Below, piece after piece: positions 7,404-15,752 of a DNA stretch of 64,000 nucleotides. The DNA is from Candidatus Poribacteria bacterium. GTDB lineage: Bacteria; Poribacteria; WGA-4E; WGA-3G. The notes below the pieces were generated by a model. The model was given only the letters and a program-made list of their open reading frames with translations. It was not told the origin of the DNA and did not search any database. Position 1 is the first letter of the stretch. Each line of letters opens with the position of its first letter. The stretch spans positions 1 through 64,000 of the forward strand of contig JAJEET010000125.1 in NCBI GenBank assembly GCA_022820835.1, read 5' to 3'. The position numbers were made by a program, and so were the translations under genes.

Positions 7404-7697
7404 ATGCCTAAATTTGTTTCTGCCCACGTTATCGCTTGCATGACACGCCAAGATGTTGCGCGACTGCTGAAGCGTTTCAAAGAAGAAGAAAACGACGACG
7501 TTCGTCATATCCGAGTTTTGTGTGATACGTTGTCAGGACGGATGGTCTGTGAATGGGAAGCGCGCGATCGTATGGCTCTTATTGAATGGTTGAAAAAGTG
7601 CAACGTCCAGATACGCGGAACAGGCGAATGGGTCATGGCAGTCCAGTATGAATCTGTAGATGGTGAACTTGTGGTACCTCAACGAGGTAAGCCATAG
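7404..7697 (+). CDS. Small ferredoxin-like fold protein, possibly DUF4242-related
   Basis: A 97-residue protein without signal peptide or membrane segment. The pattern of an N-terminal strand (MPKFVSAHVIA), a helix (TRQDVARLLKRFKEE), a strand pair around VRHIRVLCDTLSGRMVCEWEA, and a second helix resembles dimeric ferredoxin-like proteins such as DUF4242, but this is a fold-level guess. It lies between the sulfurtransferase and the pterin genes, separated from the former by a palindrome and from the latter by 34 bases. No catalytic motif is recognised. Confidence 0.5.
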   Translation: MPKFVSAHVIACMTRQDVARLLKRFKEEENDDVRHIRVLCDTLSGRMVCEWEARDRMALIEWLKKCNVQIRGTGEWVMAVQYESVDGELVVPQRGKP

Positions 7698-7731
7698 GTA
7701 CTCAGACATGTAAGATAAAACGCGAAAACCG

Positions 7732-8559
7732 ATGTACTACTTAACCCGTCAGACAGCGTTTGAAGCATCGCATTACAATCGGATTCCAGAATTGAGCGAC
7801 GCTGAGAACTTCGCGTTGTTCGGTGCCGCCGCGAACCCAAATAGCCACGGACATAACTACGTCCTTGAGGTGATGGTAAAAGGAAGTATCGATGCGGATG
7901 ATGGCATGGTCATCAATCTGGTAACACTGGATGCCTTGTTGAAAACGGAAGTGATTGCGAATTACGATCACAAACACCTTAACCGTCAACATCCGGTTTT
8001 CGTAAAAAATCCGTACCTGCAACCGACGTGTGAAAATATCACTATTGAGATTTGGCAACGACTTGTGTCTTCTCTACCAGATGGGATGTTGCACAGGGTA
8101 CGACTCTACGAAAGCACCTCCAATTTTGCCGAATATTATGGGGAAGGGACAATGGTTTATCTGACCAAGGTTTACGAGTTCAGTGCTGCGCACCGTTTGC
8201 ACAGTCATGTCCTCAGTGATGAAGAGAACCGCGAGGTCTTTGGGAAGTGTAACAACCCGGCTGGACACGGTCATAATTACGTCCTTGAGGTTACCGTGAA
8301 GGGGGACGTTGATGAACGAACCGGTCTGGTTGTAGGTTTAAACCTTCTTGATGAAGTCGTCGAAAAACAGGTGTATGCGCGTTTCGACTACAAGCACCTG
8401 AATATGGATGCCCCTGAATTTGAGATGCTCAATCCGACCTCGGAGAACTTTGTCAAAGTGCTTTGGGATATATTAGCACCGAATTTACGTCCGGTGGTTT
8501 TACATCGCTTACGCTTAAGAGAGACACTGAAAAATCACTTCGACTATTATGGCGTGTAA
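7732..8559 (+). CDS. Tandem-fused 6-pyruvoyl-tetrahydropterin synthase
   Basis: A 275-residue chain made of two PTPS/QueD domains (about 1-137 and 143-275), twice the family length. PTPS turns dihydroneopterin triphosphate into 6-pyruvoyltetrahydropterin using a zinc ion and a Cys-Asp-His triad. Zinc histidines are present in both halves (H14, H39, H41; H154, H179, H181), as are the pterin-anchoring glutamates (E127, E264). The halves differ at the triad: domain 1 has Ala33 where the catalytic Cys should be but keeps Asp79-His80; domain 2 keeps Cys173 (FGKCNNPAGHGHNY) but has Asp219-Tyr220. The CNNPxGHGHNY motif is of the eukaryote-like PTPS type rather than the queuosine QueD type. folE follows, supporting a biopterin pathway. 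Confidence 0.88.
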   Translation: MYYLTRQTAFEASHYNRIPELSDAENFALFGAAANPNSHGHNYVLEVMVKGSIDADDGMVINLVTLDALLKTEVIANYDHKHLNRQHPVFVKNPYLQPTCENITIEIWQRLVSSLPDGMLHRVRLYESTSNFAEYYGEGTMVYLTKVYEFSAAHRLHSHVLSDEENREVFGKCNNPAGHGHNYVLEVTVKGDVDERTGLVVGLNLLDEVVEKQVYARFDYKHLNMDAPEFEMLNPTSENFVKVLWDILAPNLRPVVLHRLRLRETLKNHFDYYGV

Positions 8560-8595
8560 CCTATTTTGTCTCGAAAGTAGGTAAAAACAACGTAA

Positions 8596-9201
8596 ATGGA
8601 GAGAAACCTTAAAACGATGAAATCTAAACAGGAACAGGAACCCCCGAACCCAGAGTTGGAGGGTCTCTTCGCCAAGATTATTGAGAATTTAGGTGAGGAT
8701 CCGAGTCGTGAAGGTTTGGTGAGAACACCGCTCCGTGCGGCTAAAGCGATGGAGTTTCTGACAAGCGGCTACCATCAAAATATTGATAAAATATTAAATG
8801 GGGCGATCTTTGACGAAGATTACGACGAAATGGTGATTGTGAAGGAGATTGAGTTTTACAGTCTATGTGAACATCATATTCTCCCGTTTTGGGGGAAATG
8901 TCACGTCGGGTATCTCCCTCAGAACCGGATCATAGGTTTAAGTAAGATCCCGCGGCTTGTGGATATGTTTGCTCGGCGGTTGCAGGTTCAGGAGCGTCTG
9001 ACGCGCGAGATCGCCGAGGCACTCGAAACCGCGCTTGAACCGCGAGGGGTCGCAGTCGTGATAGAAGGTCAACATCTATGTATGATGGCGCGCGGTGTCG
9101 AAAAGCAGGCACCAAAAATGATAACGAATGTTATGCGCGGCGCGTTTCGAGAGGATAGTTCAACGCGTGCGGAGTTTTTAAGGTGCGTCCAAATATCTTG
9201 A
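8596..9201 (+). CDS. folE: GTP cyclohydrolase I
   Basis: A 201-residue protein (194 if translation starts at ATG 8617, for which GGAGAG at 8598-8603 could serve as ribosome site). It converts GTP to 7,8-dihydroneopterin triphosphate, the shared precursor of folate and tetrahydrobiopterin. Diagnostic segments are present: [19 protein letters not shown] with the zinc Cys and His residues, [20 protein letters not shown], and [11 protein letters not shown] carrying the third zinc ligand. Length and motifs are those of canonical FolE type IA. It lies between the PTPS fusion and an SDR reductase on the same strand, so the three genes can supply all steps to a tetrahydropterin. Confidence 0.95.
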   Translation: MERNLKTMKSKQEQEPPNPELEGLFAKIIENLGEDPSREGLVRTPLRAAKAMEFLTSGYHQNIDKILNGAIFDEDYDEMVIVKEIEFYSLCEHHILPFWGKCHVGYLPQNRIIGLSKIPRLVDMFARRLQVQERLTREIAEALETALEPRGVAVVIEGQHLCMMARGVEKQAPKMITNVMRGAFREDSSTRAEFLRCVQIS

Positions 9202-9247
9202 TACGCTTGCATTACCAACGTCTGGCAATTTCAAGTGTGAGGTTAAA

Positions 9248-9994
9248 ATGGTTGCTTCCAATCATCCGAATGAGCTAGGGGAACTTGACGGAAAAGTCGT
9301 TGTGATTACCGGTGCCTCAAGGGGGATCGGTAAGTCAATAGCAACTGCTTTTACGGCGGTAGGCGCGAAGGTTGTGCTTGCTGCACGGACACGTGAGACA
9401 CTTGAACAGGTCGCAGCGGATCTGAAGAAAGGCGGTGCTGATGCACTGGCTGTTCCGACGGATGTCACTGATGCAGGAGCCGTACAGCGACTTTTTAAAC
9501 AGACGCTTGATGTATACAAACGTCTGGATATTTTGGTCAACAACGCCGGGGTTGGCTATTTCGGTCCGGTTGTCGATTTTGCACCGGATGAGTGGGATAC
9601 GGTTCTCAATTCCAATTTAAAGTCGGTTTATCTCTGTGCGAAGTATGCGCTTCCGCCGATGTTAGCACAGGGCGGTGGGCAGATTATTAACGTGCTTTCG
9701 GTCGCTGCGAAGGTTGCGTTTGAAGCGTCGGCTGCATATTGCGCAGCGAAAGCGGGAGCGTTGGCACTAACAAAGGTATTAGCGAGCGAAGTCCGTCGGC
9801 AGAATATTCGGGTGACGGCGGTGCTACCGGGTTCGGTACATACGCCGTTTTGGGATGATGTTCCGATGCATCCCGATTTTGCACAGATGCTTAAGCCGGA
9901 GCATGTCGCGGATACGGTTGTTTCTATTTGCGGACAACCCTCTGGCATGGTAACAGAAGAAGTGGTGGTAATGCCGCCCCTCGGTATTCTCTAA
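9248..9994 (+). CDS. Short-chain dehydrogenase/reductase (candidate pterin reductase)
   Basis: A 248-residue classical SDR. The NADP(H)-binding TGASRGIGKSIA loop is near residue 20, the NNAG motif near 97, the catalytic Ser in VLSVAAK and the YCAAK catalytic Tyr-Lys near 160. The C-terminus ends in VVVMPPLGIL. GAGG lies before the ATG. By sequence alone it is a general 3-ketoacyl or ketone reductase; its position behind PTPS and folE suggests it could do the sepiapterin reductase step, reducing the 6-pyruvoyl side chain. This role is inferred only from context. Confidence 0.8.
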   Translation: MVASNHPNELGELDGKVVVITGASRGIGKSIATAFTAVGAKVVLAARTRETLEQVAADLKKGGADALAVPTDVTDAGAVQRLFKQTLDVYKRLDILVNNAGVGYFGPVVDFAPDEWDTVLNSNLKSVYLCAKYALPPMLAQGGGQIINVLSVAAKVAFEASAAYCAAKAGALALTKVLASEVRRQNIRVTAVLPGSVHTPFWDDVPMHPDFAQMLKPEHVADTVVSICGQPSGMVTEEVVVMPPLGIL

Positions 9995-10049
9995 TTGGGG
10001 TATACTGATCGTTATGTATCGGGACGGGTCGCTATGTCTACAAACGTAA

Positions 10050-11417
10050 TCAAGACGTGAAACGTCCGAGCCTTCGCCGGATGCGAACTTTACGGATACC
10101 GCGTTCATCGGCATCTGTTACAGTGATGATGGCATCACCTAAATCGAGTTCAGTGCCGGTTTCTGGAATAGTTCCAGTCTGGTCGAGGATATAGCCAGCA
10201 ACCGTCTCATAGTCCCCTTCCGGAATCGGGAGTCCATAGTATTCTTCAAGCAGATTGACTTCGGTTCTCGCGTCGCATTCAAGGATATGAGGTGCGATTA
10301 AACGGATGAGGTCGGGAGCATCACGTTCATCGGCGAATTCACCGACAATTTCTTCGACAAGGTCTTCAATAGTAACGAGTCCGACAGTCCCTCGATATTC
10401 ATCGACGGCGAATACCATCGTATGTCGGGTATTTTGAATCTCTTTGAGGAGCGCGTTGATATTCTTCGATTCAGGGACGAAGTGCAAGTCTGTTCGGATA
10501 AACGGTTCAATTGTTGCGGTATCTCTCTTTTGTTGTGGGTCTGAATCGTTTTCTGTTTCGGTGTCATCATAGATAACATCTAAGAGACTGACGATCCCGA
10601 CGATATTGTAGATTTTCTCTTCGTAGACAGGGATTCTCGAAAAGCCGGATTCTGCGGCGATTTTCAAAAATTCTTCGCGGTTGGTATGTTTTTCGATGGC
10701 GACGATATCAACGAGCGGCACCATGACTTGTGCGACGGTGCGATCTTGTAAGTTCAGTAGACTGTGAATCATCCGCCGCTGATCGGTGTGTAGGTTTCCG
10801 GTGCGTTCACCCATTGTTGCGAGTAGCCTTAATTCTTCACGTTGTGCATCTGGACTCGGCGCATCTGTCCCTCTGTCCATAAATTTAACGATGAATTTTG
10901 TCAACGTTTGGACGATGAAAATCAGGGGGGCTAAGATGTACTCGGAAATCCGTAGCGGGTATGCATAGCGTAAAGCGAGATTGTCTGCCTTAACACGAAA
11001 GATCGTTTTCGGCAAAATCTCGCCGAAGATAAGAAGGAGCGTGGTTACCCAAAGGATAGCGATCAGTTCTTGGAGGTTTTTTGCGTTCGCGAGGCTCTTG
11101 GAGAGCACCTGCTCAGTCAAACGGTCGCCGAATTGGGCAATTAGGATATTCGCCAGATTGGTCCCAACTAACGTGAGTGCAAGCATTCTATCTGGAGAAT
11201 CTACCAAACGGTGGACGATTTTCGCTTTAGCGTCGTTAGATTCAACAAGTTGATTGATCCTAATTTTATTAACAGACACAAGCGCGGTTTCGGAACCGGA
11301 GTAGAAGGCAGAAAGCACGAGACAGATGAGTACTGCGAGGACGAGTGAACCTAACAGGAGAATCTGCTCAGTGCTATTTGTACCGATTAAAAAGAGGGAT
11401 AGTAAAAGGGTTTTCAA
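10050..11417 (-). CDS. CNNM/CorC-family membrane protein (DUF21-CBS-CorC_HlyC), copy 2
   Basis: A 455-residue membrane protein starting at TTG 11417. It has the DUF21 (CNNM) membrane domain over about residues 15-190 with the signature SAFYSGSETALVS, a pair of CBS domains at about 205-340 (VMVPLVDIVAIEK, DEYRGTVGLVTIEDLVEEIVG), and a C-terminal CorC_HlyC domain (about 355-450). CNNM proteins are thought to export Mg2+ or couple Na+ and Mg2+, and the family also includes proteins named haemolysin C or CorC. The paralogue immediately upstream on the same strand (24-base gap) is about the same length, so this is a tandem pair that could form heterodimers. Confidence 0.88.
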   Translation of the reverse strand: MKTLLLSLFLIGTNSTEQILLLGSLVLAVLICLVLSAFYSGSETALVSVNKIRINQLVESNDAKAKIVHRLVDSPDRMLALTLVGTNLANILIAQFGDRLTEQVLSKSLANAKNLQELIAILWVTTLLLIFGEILPKTIFRVKADNLALRYAYPLRISEYILAPLIFIVQTLTKFIVKFMDRGTDAPSPDAQREELRLLATMGERTGNLHTDQRRMIHSLLNLQDRTVAQVMVPLVDIVAIEKHTNREEFLKIAAESGFSRIPVYEEKIYNIVGIVSLLDVIYDDTETENDSDPQQKRDTATIEPFIRTDLHFVPESKNINALLKEIQNTRHTMVFAVDEYRGTVGLVTIEDLVEEIVGEFADERDAPDLIRLIAPHILECDARTEVNLLEEYYGLPIPEGDYETVAGYILDQTGTIPETGTELDLGDAIITVTDADERGIRKVRIRRRLGRFTS

Positions 11418-11441
11418 TTTTTTCGTATCCGGTGTCTGATT

Positions 11442-12791
11442 TTACATGTCCGTTCCGTTTTCGGGAGTATCTGGCACTTTAATAAACAGACTTGTAATGA
11501 CGTTACCTTCTGTTGCCTTAATTTCAAATTCGATACCGTTTTCATCTGTATAGGATTCCCCGACAGACGGAATGCGTCCGAAGAGTCCAAGTGCGTAACC
11601 GCCGATAGTGTCCATGTCGTCTTCACTGAGTTTTAAATCAAATTGTTGATTGAGTTCTCGGATGCTCATGCGTCCTGTGGCTTCAAGTACCATCGGTTTT
11701 TCAGAGTGCTGAATGTATTCGGGTGGAGATTCGTCTCTATCGTGTTCATCAACGATGTCTCCGACGACTTGTTCGATAATATCTTCGGTGGTGACGATAC
11801 CGGAGATTCCGCCATATTCGTCAAGTAGGATGGCGGTCTTGGTTTTTTCACGTTTGAGTTGTAATAACAGTGCCCCGATTTTTCGGGTCTCCAGGACTAA
11901 AACAGGTTCCCGGATCAGGGGCGCGTCGGTTGGTGTTTCTGCGATCTGCTCCTGTTTATCGAGAAAATCTTCAATTGTAAGTGCGTTAATTTCTGCGTGT
12001 CGCCAGTGTGCGAAGTCTTTGACGTAGAAGATACCACATATATTGTCGATCTGTTCACGATAAACGGGGATTCGTGAGAACCCAGACACTTTTGCTTGAT
12101 TGAGTGTTTCTTGAATGGTGTTTGATGTGGAGACGGCGACGACTTCGGTTCGGGGTACCATAATCTCTCGTCCTTCAATGTCGCGCAATTGAAGGATATT
12201 ACTAACAATTTTGCGTTCGTCAGATGGGAGGGCTTCCTCGTGGTAAGTGTTGAGAAGCTCTATCAGGTCTGATGCAGTAAGGTGTTCTTCGGGCGGGTGG
12301 TGTCCGCCAAATATCGGGACAAGGAAGTCGATGATTCTACGTAGCAATCCGCGTAAAGGCGTGATAACGACGGAAAATATCCACAACGGTGGTGCGGTTG
12401 TTTTCGAGAAGAGTTCAGCGTGTTTAATCGCATAGGTCTTTGGTGTCATTTCGCCGCAGATAAGCATGAGGAATACGTTGACCACTAAGGCGATGACGAA
12501 GCGGAGAGCTTCAGGGTATTGTTCGGGAAGCACTCGTCCGATGAAGGAGAGCATGAGGATAGCGAATGCGACGTTAACGAGGTTGTTACCGAGCAGGACA
12601 GTGATAAACAACCTGCGTGGATTATCCACGAAATTGATAATAGCGGATGTACTACCTTTTTCAACGCGGATCCGCTCAATTTGGACTTGGGTGAGTGCGC
12701 ATAAAGCTGTTTCGGAACCGGAGAAAAAGCCTGATAGGACAAGTAAACCTGTCAAGCCAATCAGATAAGGGAGTAGTGGAACAACTTCCAT
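11442..12791 (-). CDS. CNNM/CorC-family membrane protein (DUF21-CBS-CorC_HlyC), copy 1
   Basis: A 449-residue membrane protein, first gene of a two-gene operon. SGFFSGSETALCALT marks the DUF21/CNNM membrane domain, MVPRTEVVAVS and LDEYGGISGIVTTEDIIEQVVG mark the two CBS domains, and the last 90 residues form the CorC_HlyC domain. CBS pairs in this family bind Mg-ATP. It differs from copy 2 in most positions outside the motifs, so the duplication is old. A minus-strand promoter is at 12916-12944. The expected role is divalent cation homeostasis at the inner membrane. Confidence 0.88.
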   Translation of the reverse strand: MEVVPLLPYLIGLTGLLVLSGFFSGSETALCALTQVQIERIRVEKGSTSAIINFVDNPRRLFITVLLGNNLVNVAFAILMLSFIGRVLPEQYPEALRFVIALVVNVFLMLICGEMTPKTYAIKHAELFSKTTAPPLWIFSVVITPLRGLLRRIIDFLVPIFGGHHPPEEHLTASDLIELLNTYHEEALPSDERKIVSNILQLRDIEGREIMVPRTEVVAVSTSNTIQETLNQAKVSGFSRIPVYREQIDNICGIFYVKDFAHWRHAEINALTIEDFLDKQEQIAETPTDAPLIREPVLVLETRKIGALLLQLKREKTKTAILLDEYGGISGIVTTEDIIEQVVGDIVDEHDRDESPPEYIQHSEKPMVLEATGRMSIRELNQQFDLKLSEDDMDTIGGYALGLFGRIPSVGESYTDENGIEFEIKATEGNVITSLFIKVPDTPENGTDM

Positions 12792-12915
12792 TCTTTTTTA
12801 TAAAACGATCTTTCGGATTGCTTGCGAACCAGAATTAGTTACAGTCATCATATTAAATTGCACAAATCTTTCTGAACGGAGCGTCTTATTTTGTCTTTAT
12901 TATTTACCTATTATA

Positions 12916-12944
12916 ATTATAACACATTGGCAGCAAAATCGCAA
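12916..12944 (-). promoter_or_regulatory. Promoter for the CNNM gene pair
   Basis: On the minus strand TTGCGA (12939-12944) and TATAAT (12916-12921) with a 17-base spacer. It faces the gene ending at 11442 and lies about 125 bases before its start. Confidence 0.6.
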
Positions 12945-13048
12945 CAAAAAATATCGTTACTTTTACCGTTATACAATTTCTTGACCGAGTGTCTTTAGCC
13001 TTAAGCACCTGATTGAAGGTTTTAGAGGTGCTAATTTTGAGGGTGTTC

Positions 13049-13708
13049 ATGACAAAGTTAGAACAGATGCAGCGAATTGAAGCGTGTGGTATTGTCGCTA
13101 TCATTCGTGCGAAAAGTGCGAACGAGTTAATTGAAACTGCTGCGGCAATTCATGCCGGTGGCGTTAGTGTGATTGAAGTCACGATGACAACCCCGAATGC
13201 GTTACAAGTCATTAGCGATGTTTCATCGGCGTATGGCGACACGGTTCTCGTCGGTGCCGGTTCGGTGTTGGACGCGGAAACAGCCCGCGCCGTAATGCTG
13301 GCAGGGGCGGAGTTCGTTGTCAGTCCAGTTACAAAACCGGATGTTATTGAAATCTGTAACCGTTATGGGAAGGTCGTTATTCCGGGTGCTTTTACACCGA
13401 CAGAGATTTTAGCGGCGTGGGAGATGGGCGCGGATTATGTGAAGGTGTTTCCGTCAAGTGGTGTCGGTTCGGCGTATATCAAAGACGTGAAAGCCCCGCT
13501 TCCGCAGGTGCCTCTTATTCCGACAGGTGGTATCAACGCCGATAACGCTGCTGCGTTTATCGCTGCCGGTTCGTCTGCTTTGGGTGTAGGGAATGCGCTG
13601 GTTAATAATCAATTGATTGAAGCGAAGGAATTCGGACTTCTCACTGAAAGCGCAGAGAAGTTGGTCGCGGAAGTCCGACGTGCCCGTTCGAGTGCGAAAT
13701 CCGCCTAA
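13049..13708 (+). CDS. eda: KDPG/KHG aldolase (2-dehydro-3-deoxy-phosphogluconate aldolase family)
   Basis: A 219-residue class I aldolase. ATG 13049 with GAGGG upstream is preferred over the TTG at 13013. The family pattern is complete: IVAIIRA at the start, GVSVIEVTMTTPNA with the conserved Glu, VGAGSVLDAETARAVMLAGAEFVVSP, and the Schiff-base lysine in YVKVFPSSGVG, then PTGGINADN. It splits 2-keto-3-deoxy-6-phosphogluconate (or 4-hydroxy-2-oxoglutarate) into pyruvate and an aldehyde. It precedes the inositol operon but is separated from it by a promoter at 13733, so it is a separate unit that may serve related sugar-acid breakdown. Confidence 0.88.
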   Translation: MTKLEQMQRIEACGIVAIIRAKSANELIETAAAIHAGGVSVIEVTMTTPNALQVISDVSSAYGDTVLVGAGSVLDAETARAVMLAGAEFVVSPVTKPDVIEICNRYGKVVIPGAFTPTEILAAWEMGADYVKVFPSSGVGSAYIKDVKAPLPQVPLIPTGGINADNAAAFIAAGSSALGVGNALVNNQLIEAKEFGLLTESAEKLVAEVRRARSSAKSA

Positions 13709-13732
13709 ATCCGCTGAAAGTCTGTTTTTCTG

Positions 13733-13761
13733 TTGACAATTCGTCTAAATTCTGTTAATCT
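13733..13761 (+). promoter_or_regulatory. Promoter of the kinase-inositol operon
   Basis: TTGACA (13733-13738), 17-base spacer, TAATCT (13756-13761). A second possible -10 (TATATT) follows about 15 bases later. It lies 45 bases before the kinase start and would drive the five tightly spaced genes from 13805 to 19725. Confidence 0.5.
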
Positions 13762-13804
13762 GATTTTTAGGGTTTGTATATTCTGTTTGTATTAAGATGC
13801 CATT

Positions 13805-15739
13805 ATGCAAATTGATCAATTGATCTTAGGTAAATATAGGTTGCTGGAATATCTTAATTCGGGAGGTTTCTCCTCGGTTTTCCGCGCGCGCGAAGAGATG
13901 ACGAACCGTGAAGTTGCGATTAAAGCCTTAGCAAAAACCGCGTACCCTTCGAGCCGAATGAAATTTTTGCTGACAGAATTTCAGGCGATGTCAAAAATTT
14001 GGGGGCATCCGAATATCGTCTCTATTCATACCGTTGAGCCGGGAGAAGATGACTACGTTGCGTCGATCGTAATGGAGTTTGTTGAAGGGAAGAGTCTTCA
14101 CGATCTGATGCAGGAAGGGGCACTTGGCTTAACAGATACCCTTAATATCGGTATGGATATCTGTCGAGGTTTAAAGGCGGCACATGCGCACAAGATTATG
14201 CACCGGGACATCAAACCCCAAAACATCTTACTCACGACCGAAAAACAGGCGAAGATCGCAGACTTTAGCATTGCACGTATCTTTGGGGATACGACGGAAT
14301 TCGCGGAAACTGTGGCAGGCACACGGCGTTACATGGCACCCGAGCAGACTTATGGTGCTTATGATTTTCGGGCGGACCTCTATTCTACAGCACTCATTTT
14401 GTATCAAGCGGCAACTGGACGGTTCCCGTTCTCAGGAGGAAGCAAGGAGCTAGATAAAAAGAAAGCTGCTGGCGAGATAGAAGAGATTGAGAGATGTCCG
14501 GAAGTCCTCCGCAATTTCTTACAAAAAGCACTGCATCGGCAGCTCTCCAAACGGCACCAAAGTGCTATCGAGATGTACAACGAACTTGATCGTATCCGCC
14601 AAGATGAGTATGTCAAACAGGCTTCGGAGTTAATTGATGCGAGTGCGAATTCCAGCAGCCCAAAATTAGCGGAGGCACTTGAACGCTACCGCAAGACATT
14701 CCGTCTGACGCTCTCGGATGCGGAACGGATCAATCAAAATCTCTTTTTTCAGCGGCGCCAGAAAGAGGAGGGCACCAAACGCGAAAGGTTGTTAGCGCAA
14801 GTTGAAAGACATTATACGGTCGCTGCGCGCTACGCGGAGAACCGAAACTATACGAACGCGCTTACTGAGATTCACAAAGCGAGTCGCCTCTGTATTGATG
14901 ATCAAGGTTTAGTTAAGGTTGTTGATAACCTTTTTCAAAAGCTTGATATGGTCAATGTCCCACTCTCGACGAATCCGACTGTGGAAGAAGTCGTTTCACT
15001 TATTCAAAAGTTGCCAGACAGTGAAAGTATGGACCTTCGGACCTGGCTTGAGCATCAGAAGTTTGGGGCTGAAGAACCGGAGGATATAACACCGATAAAA
15101 CCTCAGATCAAAGCGGCGGGTAGTTACCGACATCTCATTGAAGAAGCCTCGCCGGAATATCTACTTGATCAAGTCCATAGTGATGTCCAGTATCCGCATG
15201 AAGAGGAAGCACTTCGTATCTTCCAACAGATCCAAATTTATGAACAACAGGGACGTACGCGACAGTGGCTTTCGCTATATAATAAGTTAGGGAGGTTCTA
15301 TCAGAAACAGGCTGTAAGTTTTCTTAAGAAAGACGATTTAGAGCTTGTTGCGAACTGCTACACGCGCGCTCGCTTCGCCTACACAGTTGCTGAGAAACAC
15401 CGTCTCGCGAGGGGTAATGCGAAAAAAGGTGCCGATTACTATACACGGCTCGCGCGTCAGTTTGAGCTCCAGCGTTCGTGGGAAGAAGCGGGTAAGTGTT
15501 ATATACTTGCTGCCTTCAATCACGGTTACGCGAATATGTTATCCCAGGTCGAAGAGTGCCACAGAATGGCGACTGTCTGTTATTTCAACGCTGCTGAAAG
15601 TGCGCACCTGAATAATGAATTACAAACTGCTTACGACTTTTACCTATTGATCTTAGCGATTGGTGAAAAGATGTCTGTACCGACAAAAATGGTTAGCGAA
15701 GCGCAAAAATTGATGTCGGAAATCCCGGTTGTGAGCTAA
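13805..15739 (+). CDS. Hanks-type Ser/Thr protein kinase with TPR-like C-terminal region
   Basis: A 644-residue soluble protein. The kinase domain (about 5-270) has all key elements: glycine-rich loop LNSGGFSSVF, VAIKAL lysine, catalytic loop HRDIKPQN, a DFS variant of the DFG motif (IADFSIARIFG), and MAPEQ. The remaining 370 residues are helical, with repeated Tyr/Ala patterns such as QWLSLYNKLGRFYQKQA and WEEAGKCYILAAFNHG that look like TPR-type repeats. There is no transmembrane segment or PASTA domain, unlike PknB. The next gene starts 14 bases later and is metabolic (aldolase, iolC, iolD), so this kinase may regulate inositol or sugar catabolism; its substrates are unknown. Confidence 0.88.
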   Translation: MQIDQLILGKYRLLEYLNSGGFSSVFRAREEMTNREVAIKALAKTAYPSSRMKFLLTEFQAMSKIWGHPNIVSIHTVEPGEDDYVASIVMEFVEGKSLHDLMQEGALGLTDTLNIGMDICRGLKAAHAHKIMHRDIKPQNILLTTEKQAKIADFSIARIFGDTTEFAETVAGTRRYMAPEQTYGAYDFRADLYSTALILYQAATGRFPFSGGSKELDKKKAAGEIEEIERCPEVLRNFLQKALHRQLSKRHQSAIEMYNELDRIRQDEYVKQASELIDASANSSSPKLAEALERYRKTFRLTLSDAERINQNLFFQRRQKEEGTKRERLLAQVERHYTVAARYAENRNYTNALTEIHKASRLCIDDQGLVKVVDNLFQKLDMVNVPLSTNPTVEEVVSLIQKLPDSESMDLRTWLEHQKFGAEEPEDITPIKPQIKAAGSYRHLIEEASPEYLLDQVHSDVQYPHEEEALRIFQQIQIYEQQGRTRQWLSLYNKLGRFYQKQAVSFLKKDDLELVANCYTRARFAYTVAEKHRLARGNAKKGADYYTRLARQFELQRSWEEAGKCYILAAFNHGYANMLSQVEECHRMATVCYFNAAESAHLNNELQTAYDFYLLILAIGEKMSVPTKMVSEAQKLMSEIPVVS

Positions 15740-15752
15740 AAGGTTGTGTAAC

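Noticed and set aside
7732..8559. QueD in queuosine synthesis
   Set aside because: The motif CNNPAGHGHNY and folE plus SDR neighbours fit the PTPS branch; queC, queE and queF are absent nearby.
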